Shown: piece after piece, positions 8,167 to 18,462 of the stretch
How positions within the stretch are numbered: the stretch's first letter is position 1
How the letters are laid out: every line of letters begins with the position of its first letter
NCBI RefSeq assembly: GCF_000802385.1
Contig: NZ_JTDN01000001.1
Span: 937,501 to 1,001,500, forward strand
From: Croceibacterium mercuriale
Lineage (GTDB): Bacteria; Pseudomonadota; Alphaproteobacteria; Sphingomonadales; Sphingomonadaceae
Length of the DNA stretch: 64,000 nucleotides
Reading direction: 5' to 3'
Notes under the pieces: model-generated
The model's database searches: none
The model's input: only the letters and a program-made list of their open reading frames with translations
What the model was told of the DNA's origin: nothing
Translations under genes and position numbers: made by a program

Positions 8167-8634
8167 TCAGTCCGCAGCCACAGCCACGCTCAGGATCTCG
8201 ATCGCATCCTCGATCCCGCCGAACGGCAGCAGGTCGCCTGCCTCGGCGCCCAGCATCGCCCGGCTCAACGGCGCGTTGAAGGAGATCAGGCCCGCAGCAG
8301 GCGCCGCCTCGTCATCGCCCACGATCCGCAGGGTGCGGGGATTGTCGTTGAGGCTGAAACGCACCTCCGTACCGAACTCCACCTTCTCGCCCGCGGGCAC
8401 CGGCGCCAGTTCGGCAGACACCTGCCGCGCACGCCAGTATCGCAGGTCGCGCTGCAGGCTGGTGACGGCCGCCGGATCGTCCGCCTTTGCCGCATCAGCT
8501 TCCAGTTCGGCGATGCGCGCTTCAATCAGTCGCAGCCCGCGCGCGGTCACGAGGTTGGGCCCGGCCGGGATCGGCAGCTCGAACTTCGGCTCCAGATGCT
8601 CCTCGTCGCTTTCGCGGCGGAAGGCGACGCTCAT
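8167..8634 (-). CDS. GreA/GreB-family elongation factor
   Basis: This is a 155-residue protein with the Gre layout: an N-terminal coiled-coil segment (about residues 28-70, beginning TARGLRLIEARIAEL) and a C-terminal FKBP-like domain (about 80-155, KVEFGTEVRFSL ... FNAPLSRAMLGAEAGD). Gre proteins enter the RNA polymerase secondary channel and stimulate cleavage of backtracked RNA. Related Gre-fold proteins can instead inhibit polymerase, so the exact role is open. Its ATG overlaps the stop of an HNH nuclease gene by one base (TGATG), indicating translational coupling. Confidence 0.85.
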   Translation of the reverse strand: MSVAFRRESDEEHLEPKFELPIPAGPNLVTARGLRLIEARIAELEADAAKADDPAAVTSLQRDLRYWRARQVSAELAPVPAGEKVEFGTEVRFSLNDNPRTLRIVGDDEAAPAAGLISFNAPLSRAMLGAEAGDLLPFGGIEDAIEILSVAVAAD

Positions 8635-8969
8635 CAGCGCTTCTTCTTCGTGATGGTGGCGGTGAAGTCCGGATCCTTGTTCGCCACCCAGTCCACGAAC
8701 TTGCGCACGGCCGGGTTGAGCAGCAGGCCATCCACATCCATCCCGTGACGCTGCAGTTCGGAATTGGTGAAGTTGGCGGTCAGCGTCTGCTGGCAGATCG
8801 GGTGCATCGGCACCGTGTCGCGCCCCCCGCGGCTCTTGGGCACAGGATGGTGCCACACGATCGTCTCGCCCGTTGGCCGGCCGCACAGCCAGCACGGCAC
8901 GGCGGGCGCAGGTGCCTCGTCCTCGGCGGGGTCTTCATAAGGTCCATGCTTGGGATGCTTGCGGGCCAA
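8634..8969 (-). CDS. Small HNH endonuclease
   Basis: This is a protein of about 111 residues with an HNH nuclease motif: CWLCG (zinc-binding Cys pair), WHHPVPKSRGG, and PICQQTLTANFTNSEL carrying the final Asn and a second Cys region. No ATG precedes the conserved part in frame outside the neighbouring receptor's region, so I propose the TTG at 8969, which has AAGG 8 bases upstream. Proteins of this size and layout are usually annotated only as HNH endonuclease; the DNA target is unknown. It is coupled to a Gre-family elongation factor by a 1-base overlap. Confidence 0.75.
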   Translation of the reverse strand: MARKHPKHGPYEDPAEDEAPAPAVPCWLCGRPTGETIVWHHPVPKSRGGRDTVPMHPICQQTLTANFTNSELQRHGMDVDGLLLNPAVRKFVDWVANKDPDFTATITKKKR

Positions 8970-9097
8970 CGTGTCTGCCTTGAACGAATTGCTTTCCGAA
9001 GACGCTTTATAGGGCGTGCCGCCGGCATTGCCACGGGGACGGCTCGTCGCCTGCCTGGCCGCAGTACCCTGCGATTGTTGCTGCAGTGCACAAGTTT

Positions 9098-9114
9098 CGT
9101 AACGTGGAGGTAAC
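9098..9114. promoter_or_regulatory. 11-bp-spaced direct repeat upstream of the phosphatase operon
   Basis: CGTAAC at 9098-9103 and GGTAAC at 9109-9114 are spaced exactly 11 bp, the helical repeat used by PhoB/OmpR-type regulators. Read on the minus strand the halves are GTTACC and GTTACG, a loose match to the GTCAC/GTCAT halves of Pho boxes. It is suggestive only because a phosphatase lies in the operon downstream. Confidence 0.25.
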
Positions 9115-9204
9115 AAACCGGTCCCACCGGCCGTGGCGCAACACGGGGTCGAGCGACCGCCCGGCGACGGGGCGGTCCAAGAACAAGGCAGGGATACGCA
9201 AGCC

Positions 9205-11988
9205 ATGACATCTTCGAACAGAAGCGGCGCGATCGCGCGCCTGCTGGCTGGCAGCGCATTGCTCGTCGCCACCACGCTGCCGGCCTTCGCGCAGCAGGAT
9301 GTCTCCGCTCCGGCAGCCAACCAGGTGGAAGCCGACGGCGAAGACGGGTCGGCCGACGACAACGTCATCATGGTTACGGGCTACCAGGGCAGCCTGCTCG
9401 AAGCGATCGACATCAAGCGCAACACGATCGGCTTCTCGGACAGCATCGTCGCCACCGACATCTCGGACTTCCCGGAACAGAACCTTTCCGAAGCGTTGCA
9501 GCGCCTGCCAGGCGTTACCATCGAACGGGATCGCGGCCTGGGCACGCGCGTCAACGTGCGCGGTCTGCCATCCGAATACACCTTCGTGTCCATCAACAAG
9601 CTGGCGACCGCGTCCGGCAGCGGCGGTCGCGATGTCGAGTTCGACATCTTTGCGTCCGAACTGATCCAGACCGTCACCGTGCACAAGTCGCCCGTCGCGT
9701 CGGACGAGGAGGGCGGCATCGCCGGCTCGGTCGCGATCAGCACCGCCCGGCCGTTCGACAATCCGGGCCTGCGGGTGGTCGGCACGCTGGAGGGCGCCTA
9801 CAACACCATTTCCGAAAAGGTCGACCCGCTGTTCAGCGTGCTGGCCAGTGACACGTTCGGCGATTTCGGCGTGCTGGTATCGTTCGCCAGCCAGCAGCGC
9901 ACCAACCGGACCGACAGCAATTCCGGCATCAACTTCCGCCCGATCTCCCGCTGGACCGACCGCAACAATGCGCAGACGCGGCAGGCGCTGGCCGTTCTGC
10001 AGCGTGACGCCGGCATCGTGTTCGACAATGTCCGCAATCCGGACGGGGTCAACCGGGTCGTGTTCCTGGACAAGGTGGGTGATCGCGTGTTCCTGGACGA
10101 TCAGGAACGCTACGGCCTGTCGGGCTCCATCCAGTACAAGCCAGGTGACGATTTCAGCCTCAGCTTCGATGGATTCGTCGGCGCCTACGACACCGATGTC
10201 GATGAATATGACGTCGCCGGCTATTCCGCTTCCAGCACCTCCACTCTGGGCATCATCCATGATTACGACGACACGACGCTGGCCAATGACGGCATCGTGG
10301 TGCTGCGCGACGTGTCCTACACCCGCACGCAGCACGAATTCCTCAGCAAGGAGTACCTCAACCGCACCGATTACAGGCAGTTCGGCGGAGAGCTGAACTG
10401 GACGCCGGGGCGCTGGGCCATCAACGTGCTGGGCGGCTATTCCGGGGCGGAGAAGTCGGTCGATTTCTCCAACCTCAAGCATGTCGCCTATGCGCCGTCG
10501 CGCACCCGCTACACCGCCACAGGGGGCGAGACGATCCCCAGCGACGATCCGAACACGATCGACATGTACAACGCGCCCGGCAGCTACCTGTTCGAAGCGT
10601 ACGAGACCACGCGGGAGCAGATCCAGGACGACAAGTACGCCGCGCAGGCGGATGTGTCGCACTTCTTTGACGGCGTGCTGGAGCGGGTCAATCTGGGCGT
10701 GCGCTTCACGTCCAAGACCAATGAACGCCAGTATGGCGAGGAGAAGATCCAGGGCCCGACCCGCGGCAGCACCGCCTATCTGAACCGGCGTACGCTGGCC
10801 GACAGCCCGCTGGAGGACGTCACCGCGATCACCGGCGGCAAGGCCTATCAGGCGCGCGACCTGAACTGGGCGCAGGTGTCCAACAGCTATGCCCGCGACT
10901 TCTTCCGGCCGGACGGGTTCGAGACACCTTTCGGAGATGGCAATTACTACAAGGTGCAGGAAGAAACCTGGGCCGCCTGGGCGCAGGCGAACCTGGAATG
11001 GGATCTCGGCAGCGTGCCGGTGCTCGTCAATGGTGGCGTCCGCTACGTCAACACCAAGGTTGAGTCCGAAGGGTTCCAGCAGGTCCAGAACACCGACGGT
11101 TCGACAGGCTACACCGATGCCCCCGTGGCGAGCGACGGCCGCTACGACAAGTTCCTGCCATCGATGAACGTACAGGCCGAACCGCTGCCCGACCTGCTGC
11201 TGCGCGCTGCTGCCTCGCAGACGCTGATCCGCCCCGCGCTGACCGATCTCGCCTACAAGCGCACCGCCAACTTCAACAGCTTTCGCTTCAATGATGGCAA
11301 TCCCGGCCTGCGGCCGACCTTCGCCGACCAGTGGGAAGCGGGGCTGGAGTACTACCTGCCGGGCGGCGGGCTGCTGTCCGCGTCCTATTTCTGGAAGAAG
11401 ATCAAGGGCGTCATCAACAACCAGCTGACCGGGACCGTGCCCGGCGTCACCAAGTACAATGCCAACGGCACGATCGACGGCGTGTACGATTTCGAAGTTT
11501 ACCAGCCGGTCAATGCCGATGGTTCCTTCACGGTGAAGGGCGTGGAACTGGCGGCGGTGCTGCCCTTCGGCATGTTCGTGCCGGCGCTGGACGGACTGGG
11601 CCTCAACGCCAACTACACGGTGCTCGACAGCTCGCTGACAGGACAGTCCGATCTCGGCATCGACACATCGCCGATCGGCCTGGCCGACAATACCTACAAC
11701 GTGACGCTGTACTGGGACAACGGGCCACTGGCGGCGCGCGCCTCCTACAACCGCAAGAGCGAGTATGTGGAATACATCCAGAACAACAACTACCCGGTCT
11801 ATCGCGACGGATACGGGCAGGTTGACGTTGCGGTCAGTTACCAGCTGACGCCCAACTTCCGCCTGGAGGCGCAGGGCATCAACGTCACGGAGGAGGCGAC
11901 CACCGGCTACACCATGGATCCTTCCTTCCCCACGATGTACGAATTCTCCGGCGCCCGGTACAGCCTGGGCGTACGGGCGCAGTTCTGA
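9205..11988 (+). CDS. TonB-dependent receptor (phosphatase-linked)
   Basis: This is a 927-residue outer-membrane transporter. It has an N-terminal signal peptide ending in PAFAQQ (about residues 1-30), then a plug domain starting at [15 protein letters not shown] and containing [19 protein letters not shown]. The long beta-barrel ends in the aromatic C-terminus GVRAQF. The plug features [10 protein letters not shown] and LPGVTI match the Xanthomonas/Caulobacter-type TonB receptors. The ATG at 9205 gives the canonical signal peptide. Its stop overlaps a PhoA-type alkaline phosphatase start (TGATG), suggesting it imports a phosphorylated compound or a product released by the phosphatase. The ligand is not deducible from sequence alone. 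Confidence 0.92.
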   Translation: MTSSNRSGAIARLLAGSALLVATTLPAFAQQDVSAPAANQVEADGEDGSADDNVIMVTGYQGSLLEAIDIKRNTIGFSDSIVATDISDFPEQNLSEALQRLPGVTIERDRGLGTRVNVRGLPSEYTFVSINKLATASGSGGRDVEFDIFASELIQTVTVHKSPVASDEEGGIAGSVAISTARPFDNPGLRVVGTLEGAYNTISEKVDPLFSVLASDTFGDFGVLVSFASQQRTNRTDSNSGINFRPISRWTDRNNAQTRQALAVLQRDAGIVFDNVRNPDGVNRVVFLDKVGDRVFLDDQERYGLSGSIQYKPGDDFSLSFDGFVGAYDTDVDEYDVAGYSASSTSTLGIIHDYDDTTLANDGIVVLRDVSYTRTQHEFLSKEYLNRTDYRQFGGELNWTPGRWAINVLGGYSGAEKSVDFSNLKHVAYAPSRTRYTATGGETIPSDDPNTIDMYNAPGSYLFEAYETTREQIQDDKYAAQADVSHFFDGVLERVNLGVRFTSKTNERQYGEEKIQGPTRGSTAYLNRRTLADSPLEDVTAITGGKAYQARDLNWAQVSNSYARDFFRPDGFETPFGDGNYYKVQEETWAAWAQANLEWDLGSVPVLVNGGVRYVNTKVESEGFQQVQNTDGSTGYTDAPVASDGRYDKFLPSMNVQAEPLPDLLLRAAASQTLIRPALTDLAYKRTANFNSFRFNDGNPGLRPTFADQWEAGLEYYLPGGGLLSASYFWKKIKGVINNQLTGTVPGVTKYNANGTIDGVYDFEVYQPVNADGSFTVKGVELAAVLPFGMFVPALDGLGLNANYTVLDSSLTGQSDLGIDTSPIGLADNTYNVTLYWDNGPLAARASYNRKSEYVEYIQNNNYPVYRDGYGQVDVAVSYQLTPNFRLEAQGINVTEEATTGYTMDPSFPTMYEFSGARYSLGVRAQF

Positions 11989-12002
11989 TGAGGACGCCAG
12001 CC

Positions 12003-13418
12003 ATGCTTTTCCGCACATTCCTTCTCGCTACGGCCCTCCTGACCGCGCCCGCTCTGGCGCAGGAGGCCGCGCCGGATCTGTCGCGTGCCGCGCACGGTGA
12101 CCTGACGCAGCCGGGCGGTGCCCGCCGGATCGAAGGCGACCGGACGGAGCAGTTCCGGCAGCTGATCGACGGCGCGCGCCCCCGCAACGTGATCCTGCTG
12201 ATCGGCGACGGCATGGGCGATTCCGAGATCACCGTGGCGCGCAACTATGCGGTGGGGGCCGGCGGCTACTTCGCAGGGATCGACGCGCTGCCCGTCACCG
12301 GGGCCTACACGCATTATTCGCTCAACAAGGACGATCACAAGCCCAACTACGTGACGGACTCCGCCGCCAGCGCGACCGCCTGGGCGATCGGGGTCAAGAG
12401 CTACAACGGCGCGATCGGCGTCGACGTCAACGGCGCCCCGCATTCCAGCATCCTCGAACTGGCGAAGGCGGCAGGCCTTGCCACCGGCGACGTGACCACG
12501 GCCGAGATCCAGGACGCGACGCCAGCGGCGCTGGTCGCGCATGTCACCAGTCGTAGCTGCTACGGACCTGTGGCAACCAGCGCGACCTGTCCCGGCAACG
12601 CGCTGGAGAATGGCGGCGCGGGTTCCATCACGGAACAGTTGCTGGCACTGCGGCCGGACCTGGTGCTGGGCGGCGGCGCACGCAGCTTCGACGAGACGGC
12701 GACCGCCGGCGAATGGCAAGGCAAGACCCTGTTCCAGCAGGCGGCTGATCGGGGATACCACGTCGTGCGCAATGCGGCCGGGCTGGCGGCGGTGGATGCG
12801 GCCGATGCGACCCGCCCGCTGCTGGGCCTGTTCTCTGTCGGGACCATGCCGGTCCGCTGGACGGGACCGGTGGCGGCCCGCCGCGGCAATCTGGACGAAG
12901 CGCCGATCCGCTGCGAAGTCAACGCCCAGCGCACGGCCGACATCCCGACCCTGGCCGACATGACCACCAAGGCGATCGCGCTGCTGCGCGACCGGCCGGC
13001 CGGCTTCTTCCTGCAGGTGGAGGGCGCCTCCATCGACAAGCAGGACCATGCCGCCAATCCGTGCGGCCAGATTGGCGAGACGGTCGACCTGGACGAGGCG
13101 GTGCAGGTGGCGCTGCAATTCGCGCGGGAGCAGGGCGACACGCTGGTGATCGTCACCGCCGATCATGCGCATACCAGCCAGATCGTCGGCAACGACACCC
13201 GCTCGCCCGGCCTCACCCGGTCGCTGATCACGCATGACGATGCGGTGATGACGGTGAACTACGCCACGGCGGAGGAAGGGTCGCAGGCGCATACCGGCAC
13301 CCAGCTGCGTATCGCCGCCTACGGCCCCCAGGCGGCGAACGTGGCCGGCCTGATCGACCAGACCGATCTGTTCTACATCATGCGTGACGCGCTCGGACTG
13401 GAGTCACCTGCCCGCTAG
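12003..13418 (+). CDS. phoA: Alkaline phosphatase, PhoA type
   Basis: This secreted metallo-phosphomonoesterase releases phosphate from organic phosphates in the periplasm. It has a signal peptide at residues 1-19 (ending PALA). Metal ligand Asp69 is in IGDGMGDSE, the nucleophile Ser120 in [10 protein letters not shown], and metal ligands in TADHAHTS and QAHTGTQ. An in-frame ATG at 11988 overlaps the receptor stop, but the ATG at 12003 has GAGGA 8 bases upstream and starts the signal peptide directly. At about 471 residues it fits the family. It is translationally coupled to the upstream TonB receptor, and a strong hairpin after the stop separates it from the convergent gene. Confidence 0.92.
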   Translation: MLFRTFLLATALLTAPALAQEAAPDLSRAAHGDLTQPGGARRIEGDRTEQFRQLIDGARPRNVILLIGDGMGDSEITVARNYAVGAGGYFAGIDALPVTGAYTHYSLNKDDHKPNYVTDSAASATAWAIGVKSYNGAIGVDVNGAPHSSILELAKAAGLATGDVTTAEIQDATPAALVAHVTSRSCYGPVATSATCPGNALENGGAGSITEQLLALRPDLVLGGGARSFDETATAGEWQGKTLFQQAADRGYHVVRNAAGLAAVDAADATRPLLGLFSVGTMPVRWTGPVAARRGNLDEAPIRCEVNAQRTADIPTLADMTTKAIALLRDRPAGFFLQVEGASIDKQDHAANPCGQIGETVDLDEAVQVALQFAREQGDTLVIVTADHAHTSQIVGNDTRSPGLTRSLITHDDAVMTVNYATAEEGSQAHTGTQLRIAAYGPQAANVAGLIDQTDLFYIMRDALGLESPAR

Positions 13419-13431
13419 TCCTGCAGGCGAG

Positions 13432-13454
13432 GCGGCCGGGTCGAGCCCGGCCGC
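13432..13454. terminator. Hairpin between convergent genes
   Basis: GCGGCCGGG (13432-13440) pairs perfectly with CCCGGCCGC (13446-13454) around a TCGAG loop. It sits between the convergent stops at 13418 and 13472 and can serve both strands, although no T run follows. Confidence 0.6.
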
Positions 13455-13469
13455 TGCTGGATCAGGCGA

Positions 13470-16400
13470 TCACAGGCGCCCGCGGATGCCGACCAGGAAG
13501 GTCGTACCCGGCTTGTACTCGTTGAAGGTTGCGTTCGGGAACTGGAAGTAGCTCGAGATCGGCTCGTTGGTGATGTTGATCACGTTCACCGTCACCGTCG
13601 GCAACTGCTCCCGCCCGAAGATCTCCGCCAGATCCACATTGCCGGAGAAGTCCAGCTGGCCGAAGTCACGGCCGAAGATGGCTGCTTCGGTAATGCCGTT
13701 CTGGTTCGGGTTCGATCCCTGCGACCCTTCATTGAAGACATAGGTCAGCCGGGCGGATAGCCCGTTGCCTTCGTAATAGCCCGTCGCGGTGTAGGTGGTC
13801 GGCGCCACGCCCAAGGCTACGGCGGGCGCACCCTGGCCCTGACCCTTCTGGTCGATGATCGTCAGGTTGCCCTGGAAGCCGAAGCCGGTGATGCCGGCCC
13901 ATTCGGTCGCGAAATCCAGCGGCTGGGTCAGCTGGAACTCCAGCCCGTTCACGATCAGCTTGCCGTCCGAATTGACCTGCTGGGTAATCACGACCGGGAT
14001 GTTCTCCGGCGCCACGCCCGGTGCACGATCCGTCAGCGCCAGCTGCTGCTGCTGGGTCAGGGTGGCGAAGGTGATGCCGTACGGCGCCAGGAAGGACAGC
14101 GGCACCGTGGAGTTCTGGTTCACGGTGAAGCCGGTGATCGACTTGCGGAACGCCGCCACGGCGATCACGCCCTCTCCGCCGGTGTAATATTCGAACCCGA
14201 GGTCAATATTGTCGGAGATGTACGGATCAAGTGACTGATTACCAACGGTCCCGATGTCGGCCGATGGTGACGTGAACGACGCGCCGGGCAACAGCGAGTT
14301 CGGGTCCGGCCGGGTCAGGGTCTGCGAAACGGACGCGCGCAGCACCGCCTCCTGCCCGAAGCTGAGCGCCGCGCTCAGCGATGGCAGGAAGTTGTCGTAA
14401 CGCTGCTGGTCATCCACGAAGCTGACCACGGCGGGGTAGCACGATCCATCGAGCGTGAAGCCGGGCGATGCGCCCGGGCAAACCAGCGGGCCACGCACGT
14501 TGCGCGGGTCCACGCCGGTAACCCGCCCGATGATCTGTTGCCGCGTGCGGATCCAGCGCGCGCCGCCATTCAGCCGGAGCGTCTTGTCGTCGCCGAACTC
14601 CACAATGCCGTTGCCTTCCACGAACAGCCCCAGCACCTTTTCACGGATCCGGCCGCCATTGGCGCCGCTGCTGCCCGAACCGGTCTCCGTCGCGCCGGCC
14701 AGCAGCTCGTCGTAATTGGTGGCTTCACGGAACTTGTCCCAGTCGACGGTGACGAAGCCGCTGTCCCCCGGCCGCAGATAGCTGGGCACGGCCGCCGTGG
14801 GGACCACCGATCCGCCCCAGCTCAGCGGCGGGACGCCCGCGGTACCCACCGTGCCATAGGCAGGGTAGGTCGGATAACCGGGCGCGATCGCCACACCGGG
14901 CACCTGCGGTCCGGGCGCATTGGCGCCATCGCATGGTGGCTGTCGGTTGGGGCCGGGCAGGGTGACACTGGGATTGTTGCCGCAGATCAGGTTCTGCCAC
15001 GGATTGGTGTTGTCGAACGGCCGGATCTGGCGCTGCACGTCATCATAGGCGCCGCCCACCCGCACGCTGAAGCGTGTCTCGTCGCCGAACAGCAGGCTGC
15101 CACGCACGCCCTTTGTCTCGGTCCGGCGCTCCTCGCCGTTCAGGTTGACGCGGCCACCGCCGGCCCAGCCGAACAGGCTGGGGTCGTTCAGGTCGACATT
15201 GCTGTCCACCTGCGGGATCGTGCCGTCGTTGGCGTAATCCACCACGATGCCGCTGTTCGCCGGCGTGATGACCAGCACGGTCGGGCTTTCCCGGCGGAAG
15301 TTGCTGCGCGACCAGTTGACCTGCAAATCGCCCTTCAGCAGATCGTTGACGATGAAGTCGATACCCGGATTGACGCCCCAGAAATCCACCTCGTCCAGAT
15401 AGGGGCGGTATTCCAGGAAGAACTGCGAATTTGCGTAGGTGCCGGCGGTCACCACGCACCCCGTCGCGCAATTCTGCTGGTCGTAGGTCGTATTGAGCGG
15501 GATGGCGGCACCGTTGCGGCCGACCCAGTTCATCGAACTGCGCTCGAACTCCGTCTTGCGTTCGCCATACAGGCCATCGATGTAGAAATGCAGCGCGTCG
15601 CTCGGCCGCCACTCTAAGGAGGCGATCGCGTTGTAACGCTGGCGGTATCCGTCTTCGACCCGCGGGCGGCTGAGCCGCGGGATCAGGCCGTTGTCGATCT
15701 GCTCGATGGTCGCGCCGGGATTGTTGGCCAGCAGGAAGCCCTGGTCGATCGTCGCACCGGGGGTCAGGCCGGCGCCCGGGCGCGTGGGCACAGTCGCGGG
15801 AATGGTCCAGTTGCCGCCACCGGTCGTGTTGCGGGTGGTGCCGGGCCGCTGTGCGGCGCTGAGATTGGGGTTGGTCCACCCGATCGTCTCGTAGCCCTGC
15901 ACGTTGAACTGGTTGCGCACTGCGGTGCCGCCGACCAGGACGCCGAAGTCGCCGAACGTGCTGCTGGCAAGCGCATAGGCGCGATAGCCGTACTTGTCGG
16001 ACTGGCTGACCTTGGAACCCTGCAGGCCATAGCTGAGATAGGCCTCCGGATTGTCGAACGGCCGCGCGGAACGCAGGTTCACGGTACCGGCCGCGCCACC
16101 TTCCACCTGGCTTGGAACCGGCGACTTGCTGACCGTCAGCTGCGTGAACAGTTCGGTCGGCAGCAAATCCAGATCGACCTCGCGATTGGTGCTCTGCGCG
16201 TCGAACCGCACCGATGCTACCGCTACCGGCGCGCCGTTCAGCAGTACGCGGGTGAAGTTGGTGCCCAGGCCGCGAATGGCGACGCTGGTGCCCTCGCCGG
16301 TGACCTCGCGCGCGATGGTGACGCCGGGGATGCGGTTCACGGACTCGGCGATGTTGGTGTCGGGAAACTTGCCGATATCCTCGGCAAAGATGCTGTCGTT

Positions 16401-16721
16401 GAAGCCGATCGAATCACGCTTGGCCGCGGTCTGGCTCTGCAGCGAGGCGCGGAAGCCGGTAACCACGATCTCGCTGTTGCCCGTGGCAGACGGGTCGGCA
16501 GGAGCGGGCGAGTCGTCGTCGATCGCGGTGGGCGCAGTCTGGCCGGCGCCGTCGGTCTGCTGTGGATCGGCACTCTGCTGCGTGCTGCTGGTGGAGGAGG
16601 CGGTGGGTGCCGGCGGGCCCTGGCTCGGGCTCGTCTGCGCGAGGGCGGGCCAGGCGGTGCTGGCCAGCAACACGGCCGTCAGGGTGGCAGCCCGATGAAG
16701 GGCAATGGCGGTGGATCGCAT
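13470..16721 (-). CDS. TonB-dependent receptor (LacI-linked, probably carbohydrate)
   Basis: This is a 1083-residue outer-membrane receptor. A signal peptide ends in PALA (residues 1-29). A Pro/Ser/Thr/Gln-rich linker follows to about residue 85, then the plug beginning EIVVTGFRASLQSQ with IGFNDSIFAEDIGKFPD and IPGVTI. The large barrel ends in LVGIRGRL. This plug type is typical of Xanthomonas/Caulobacter carbohydrate receptors. The ATG at 16721 has GAGAGGA a few bases upstream and is preferred over one six codons earlier. A LacI-type regulator is divergent, with a near-perfect palindrome between them, so expression is probably induced by a sugar. It is too long for a siderophore receptor of the FhuA class. 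Confidence 0.92.
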   Translation of the reverse strand: MRSTAIALHRAATLTAVLLASTAWPALAQTSPSQGPPAPTASSTSSTQQSADPQQTDGAGQTAPTAIDDDSPAPADPSATGNSEIVVTGFRASLQSQTAAKRDSIGFNDSIFAEDIGKFPDTNIAESVNRIPGVTIAREVTGEGTSVAIRGLGTNFTRVLLNGAPVAVASVRFDAQSTNREVDLDLLPTELFTQLTVSKSPVPSQVEGGAAGTVNLRSARPFDNPEAYLSYGLQGSKVSQSDKYGYRAYALASSTFGDFGVLVGGTAVRNQFNVQGYETIGWTNPNLSAAQRPGTTRNTTGGGNWTIPATVPTRPGAGLTPGATIDQGFLLANNPGATIEQIDNGLIPRLSRPRVEDGYRQRYNAIASLEWRPSDALHFYIDGLYGERKTEFERSSMNWVGRNGAAIPLNTTYDQQNCATGCVVTAGTYANSQFFLEYRPYLDEVDFWGVNPGIDFIVNDLLKGDLQVNWSRSNFRRESPTVLVITPANSGIVVDYANDGTIPQVDSNVDLNDPSLFGWAGGGRVNLNGEERRTETKGVRGSLLFGDETRFSVRVGGAYDDVQRQIRPFDNTNPWQNLICGNNPSVTLPGPNRQPPCDGANAPGPQVPGVAIAPGYPTYPAYGTVGTAGVPPLSWGGSVVPTAAVPSYLRPGDSGFVTVDWDKFREATNYDELLAGATETGSGSSGANGGRIREKVLGLFVEGNGIVEFGDDKTLRLNGGARWIRTRQQIIGRVTGVDPRNVRGPLVCPGASPGFTLDGSCYPAVVSFVDDQQRYDNFLPSLSAALSFGQEAVLRASVSQTLTRPDPNSLLPGASFTSPSADIGTVGNQSLDPYISDNIDLGFEYYTGGEGVIAVAAFRKSITGFTVNQNSTVPLSFLAPYGITFATLTQQQQLALTDRAPGVAPENIPVVITQQVNSDGKLIVNGLEFQLTQPLDFATEWAGITGFGFQGNLTIIDQKGQGQGAPAVALGVAPTTYTATGYYEGNGLSARLTYVFNEGSQGSNPNQNGITEAAIFGRDFGQLDFSGNVDLAEIFGREQLPTVTVNVINITNEPISSYFQFPNATFNEYKPGTTFLVGIRGRL

Positions 16722-16766
16722 CTTATCCTCTCCTGTCACTCGACCTCTATGTGTCGATCTGTCACG

Positions 16767-16782
16767 ATGTTAACGTGAACAT
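16767..16782. promoter_or_regulatory. Candidate LacI-family operator
   Basis: The 16-bp sequence ATGTTAACGTGAACAT is a palindrome with only one mismatched pair and a central CG, the usual form of LacI/GalR-family operators. It lies 46 bp from the receptor start and 56 bp from the proposed regulator start, in their shared divergent region. Confidence 0.7.
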
Positions 16783-16837
16783 GCAGGCGTGGCAATTCGC
16801 AAATGCCGTGCGGCGGGAAAGGATGTACGGCGCCACG

Positions 16838-17923
16838 ATGGACGGGAGGAAAGCGGCGCGGGTCGCCACCATGCAGGATGTCGCACGAGCGGCGGGCGTT
16901 TCGCACATGACCGTGTCACGCGTGGTGAACGGCCACGGCGCCGTGCGCCCGGAAACACGCCGGCTGGTGGAAGCGGCAATCACAGCTCTCAACTTCGCGC
17001 CCAATCCGCTGGCCAGGGCGCTGAACATGGGCGCGCCGCAGCGGATCGCCCTGCTGCACCGCTTCCCGAACCCGGGCACGCTGGGCGTGTTTCTGCTGCA
17101 CCTGCTGGACCGCGCGGCGAAGGCTCACGCGAACCTGGAGGTACGAGAGGTCCATGCCACGGACCAGGATGCTCAGGTGGTGGCCGACCTGGTCGAACGA
17201 CGGGTCACCGGCGTGATCCTGGCGCCGCCACTGGCCGACGATCCGGTGCTGGTCACGCTGTTGCGGGCAGGGGGGCTGGGTATCGTGGCTTCCGGATCGG
17301 TGCGGCCGGATGCCAAAGTCGTATCCGTCGGCATAGACGATCAGGCGGCGGCTCATGCCATGACGCAGCACCTCCTCCACCTGGGGCACCGGAGCATCGG
17401 CTTCATCACCGGCCATCCCGATCATGCTTCCAGCACGCTGCGGCTGGCCGGGTACCATCAGGCCATGCGCGACGCGGACATCCCTGTTCCGCCGGGGCTG
17501 GTGGGTGAGGGACTTTACACATACCAGTCCGGCCTGGCCGCGGCGGAGGCGTTGCTGGGGGCCGCTCACCGCCCCAGTGCCATTTTCGCCAGCAATGACG
17601 ACATGGCCGCCGCGACGCTTGCGGTGGCGCATCGCCGCGGGCTGGCGGTGCCGGGCGACCTTTCGATCGCCGGCTTCGACGACAGCGTGCTGGCGACCAC
17701 CGTCTGGCCTACCCTGACCACCGTCCGCGCGCCTGCGCGCATGATCACGCGCACCGCCTTCGATCTCGTGCTGCAGGCGGTGTCCGGCGGTCAGCCCCCC
17801 GGCGACGCCCCGCATCGCGTCTGCCTGCCGTTCGAGCTGGTGACGCGGGAATCGACCGCGCCGCTCGACAGCGGGCTCATGACAGCGGTAGAGCAGCCGG
17901 GTGGCGCGCCTGATCCTGTTTAA
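16838..17923 (+). CDS. LacI-family transcriptional regulator
   Basis: This is a 361-residue repressor or activator. The LacI helix-turn-helix and hinge helix are at about residues 11-62: [21 protein letters not shown], with the hinge NPLARALN. The periplasmic-binding-protein-like core has the family segments SDD-like [12 protein letters not shown] and IAGFDDS. Starts at 16823, 16838 and 16871 are all in frame and the choice is uncertain; 16838 leaves a short N-terminal tail before the helix-turn-helix. It is divergent from a large TonB receptor with an operator-like palindrome in between, so it probably senses the transported sugar or a derivative. Its last codons overlap the next gene. Confidence 0.92.
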   Translation: MDGRKAARVATMQDVARAAGVSHMTVSRVVNGHGAVRPETRRLVEAAITALNFAPNPLARALNMGAPQRIALLHRFPNPGTLGVFLLHLLDRAAKAHANLEVREVHATDQDAQVVADLVERRVTGVILAPPLADDPVLVTLLRAGGLGIVASGSVRPDAKVVSVGIDDQAAAHAMTQHLLHLGHRSIGFITGHPDHASSTLRLAGYHQAMRDADIPVPPGLVGEGLYTYQSGLAAAEALLGAAHRPSAIFASNDDMAAATLAVAHRRGLAVPGDLSIAGFDDSVLATTVWPTLTTVRAPARMITRTAFDLVLQAVSGGQPPGDAPHRVCLPFELVTRESTAPLDSGLMTAVEQPGGAPDPV

Positions 17924-18461
17924 CAAGCCCTTCGGGGTGTTGTCGCAGTTCACCGACGGCAGCGGAACCGCGCGATCCACGCTGTCGGACTTCATCGACA
18001 TTCCCGGTGTCTACCCGGCCGGGCGGCTGGATCGTGACAGCGAAGGATTGCTGCTGCTGTGCGATGATGGGCGGCTGCAGGCGCGCATCGCCGATCCCCG
18101 CTTCAAGATGGGCAAGACTTACTGGGTCCAGGTCGAAGGGGAGCCGGACCCCGCCGCCCTGCAGCACCTCGCCCGTGGCGTGCAGCTTAAGGACGGGCCG
18201 ACCCGCCCGGCAGAGATCCATCGTCTGGCCGATCCCGCCCTCTGGCCACGCGACCCGCCGATCCGCGTGCGCAAGAGCGTGCCCGACAGCTGGCTGGCGA
18301 TGACCATCCACGAAGGTCGCAACCGGCAGGTCCGGCGCATGACCGCGGCGATCGGCCATCCGACCCTGCGGCTGGTCCGCTGGTCGGTCGGCGACTGGAC
18401 GCTGGATGGCATCGCGCCGGGTCAATGGCGCGAGATCGCAGTACCGGGCGGACGCCTCTGA
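17901..18461 (+). CDS. rluE: 23S rRNA pseudouridine synthase, RluE-like
   Basis: This is a 186-residue RsuA-family pseudouridine synthase. It lacks the N-terminal S4 domain, as RluE does. The conserved [14 protein letters not shown] opens the protein, the catalytic Asp44 lies in [13 protein letters not shown], and the family motif [11 protein letters not shown] is near residue 140. RluE modifies U2457 of E. coli 23S rRNA; orthology here is inferred from size and motifs. The GTG at 17901 begins inside the end of the LacI-type gene (23-base overlap), and no better start exists. It converges with the roxA-like gene, with stops two bases apart. Confidence 0.88.
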   Translation: MARLILFNKPFGVLSQFTDGSGTARSTLSDFIDIPGVYPAGRLDRDSEGLLLLCDDGRLQARIADPRFKMGKTYWVQVEGEPDPAALQHLARGVQLKDGPTRPAEIHRLADPALWPRDPPIRVRKSVPDSWLAMTIHEGRNRQVRRMTAAIGHPTLRLVRWSVGDWTLDGIAPGQWREIAVPGGRL

Positions 18462-18462
18462 G

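Noticed and set aside
9007-12018. A 1003-codon open frame on the minus strand opposite the TonB receptor
   Set aside because: It is antisense to a clear receptor with signal peptide, plug and barrel; its composition (many Arg, Gly, His, Val) is that of an antisense shadow in GC-rich DNA.
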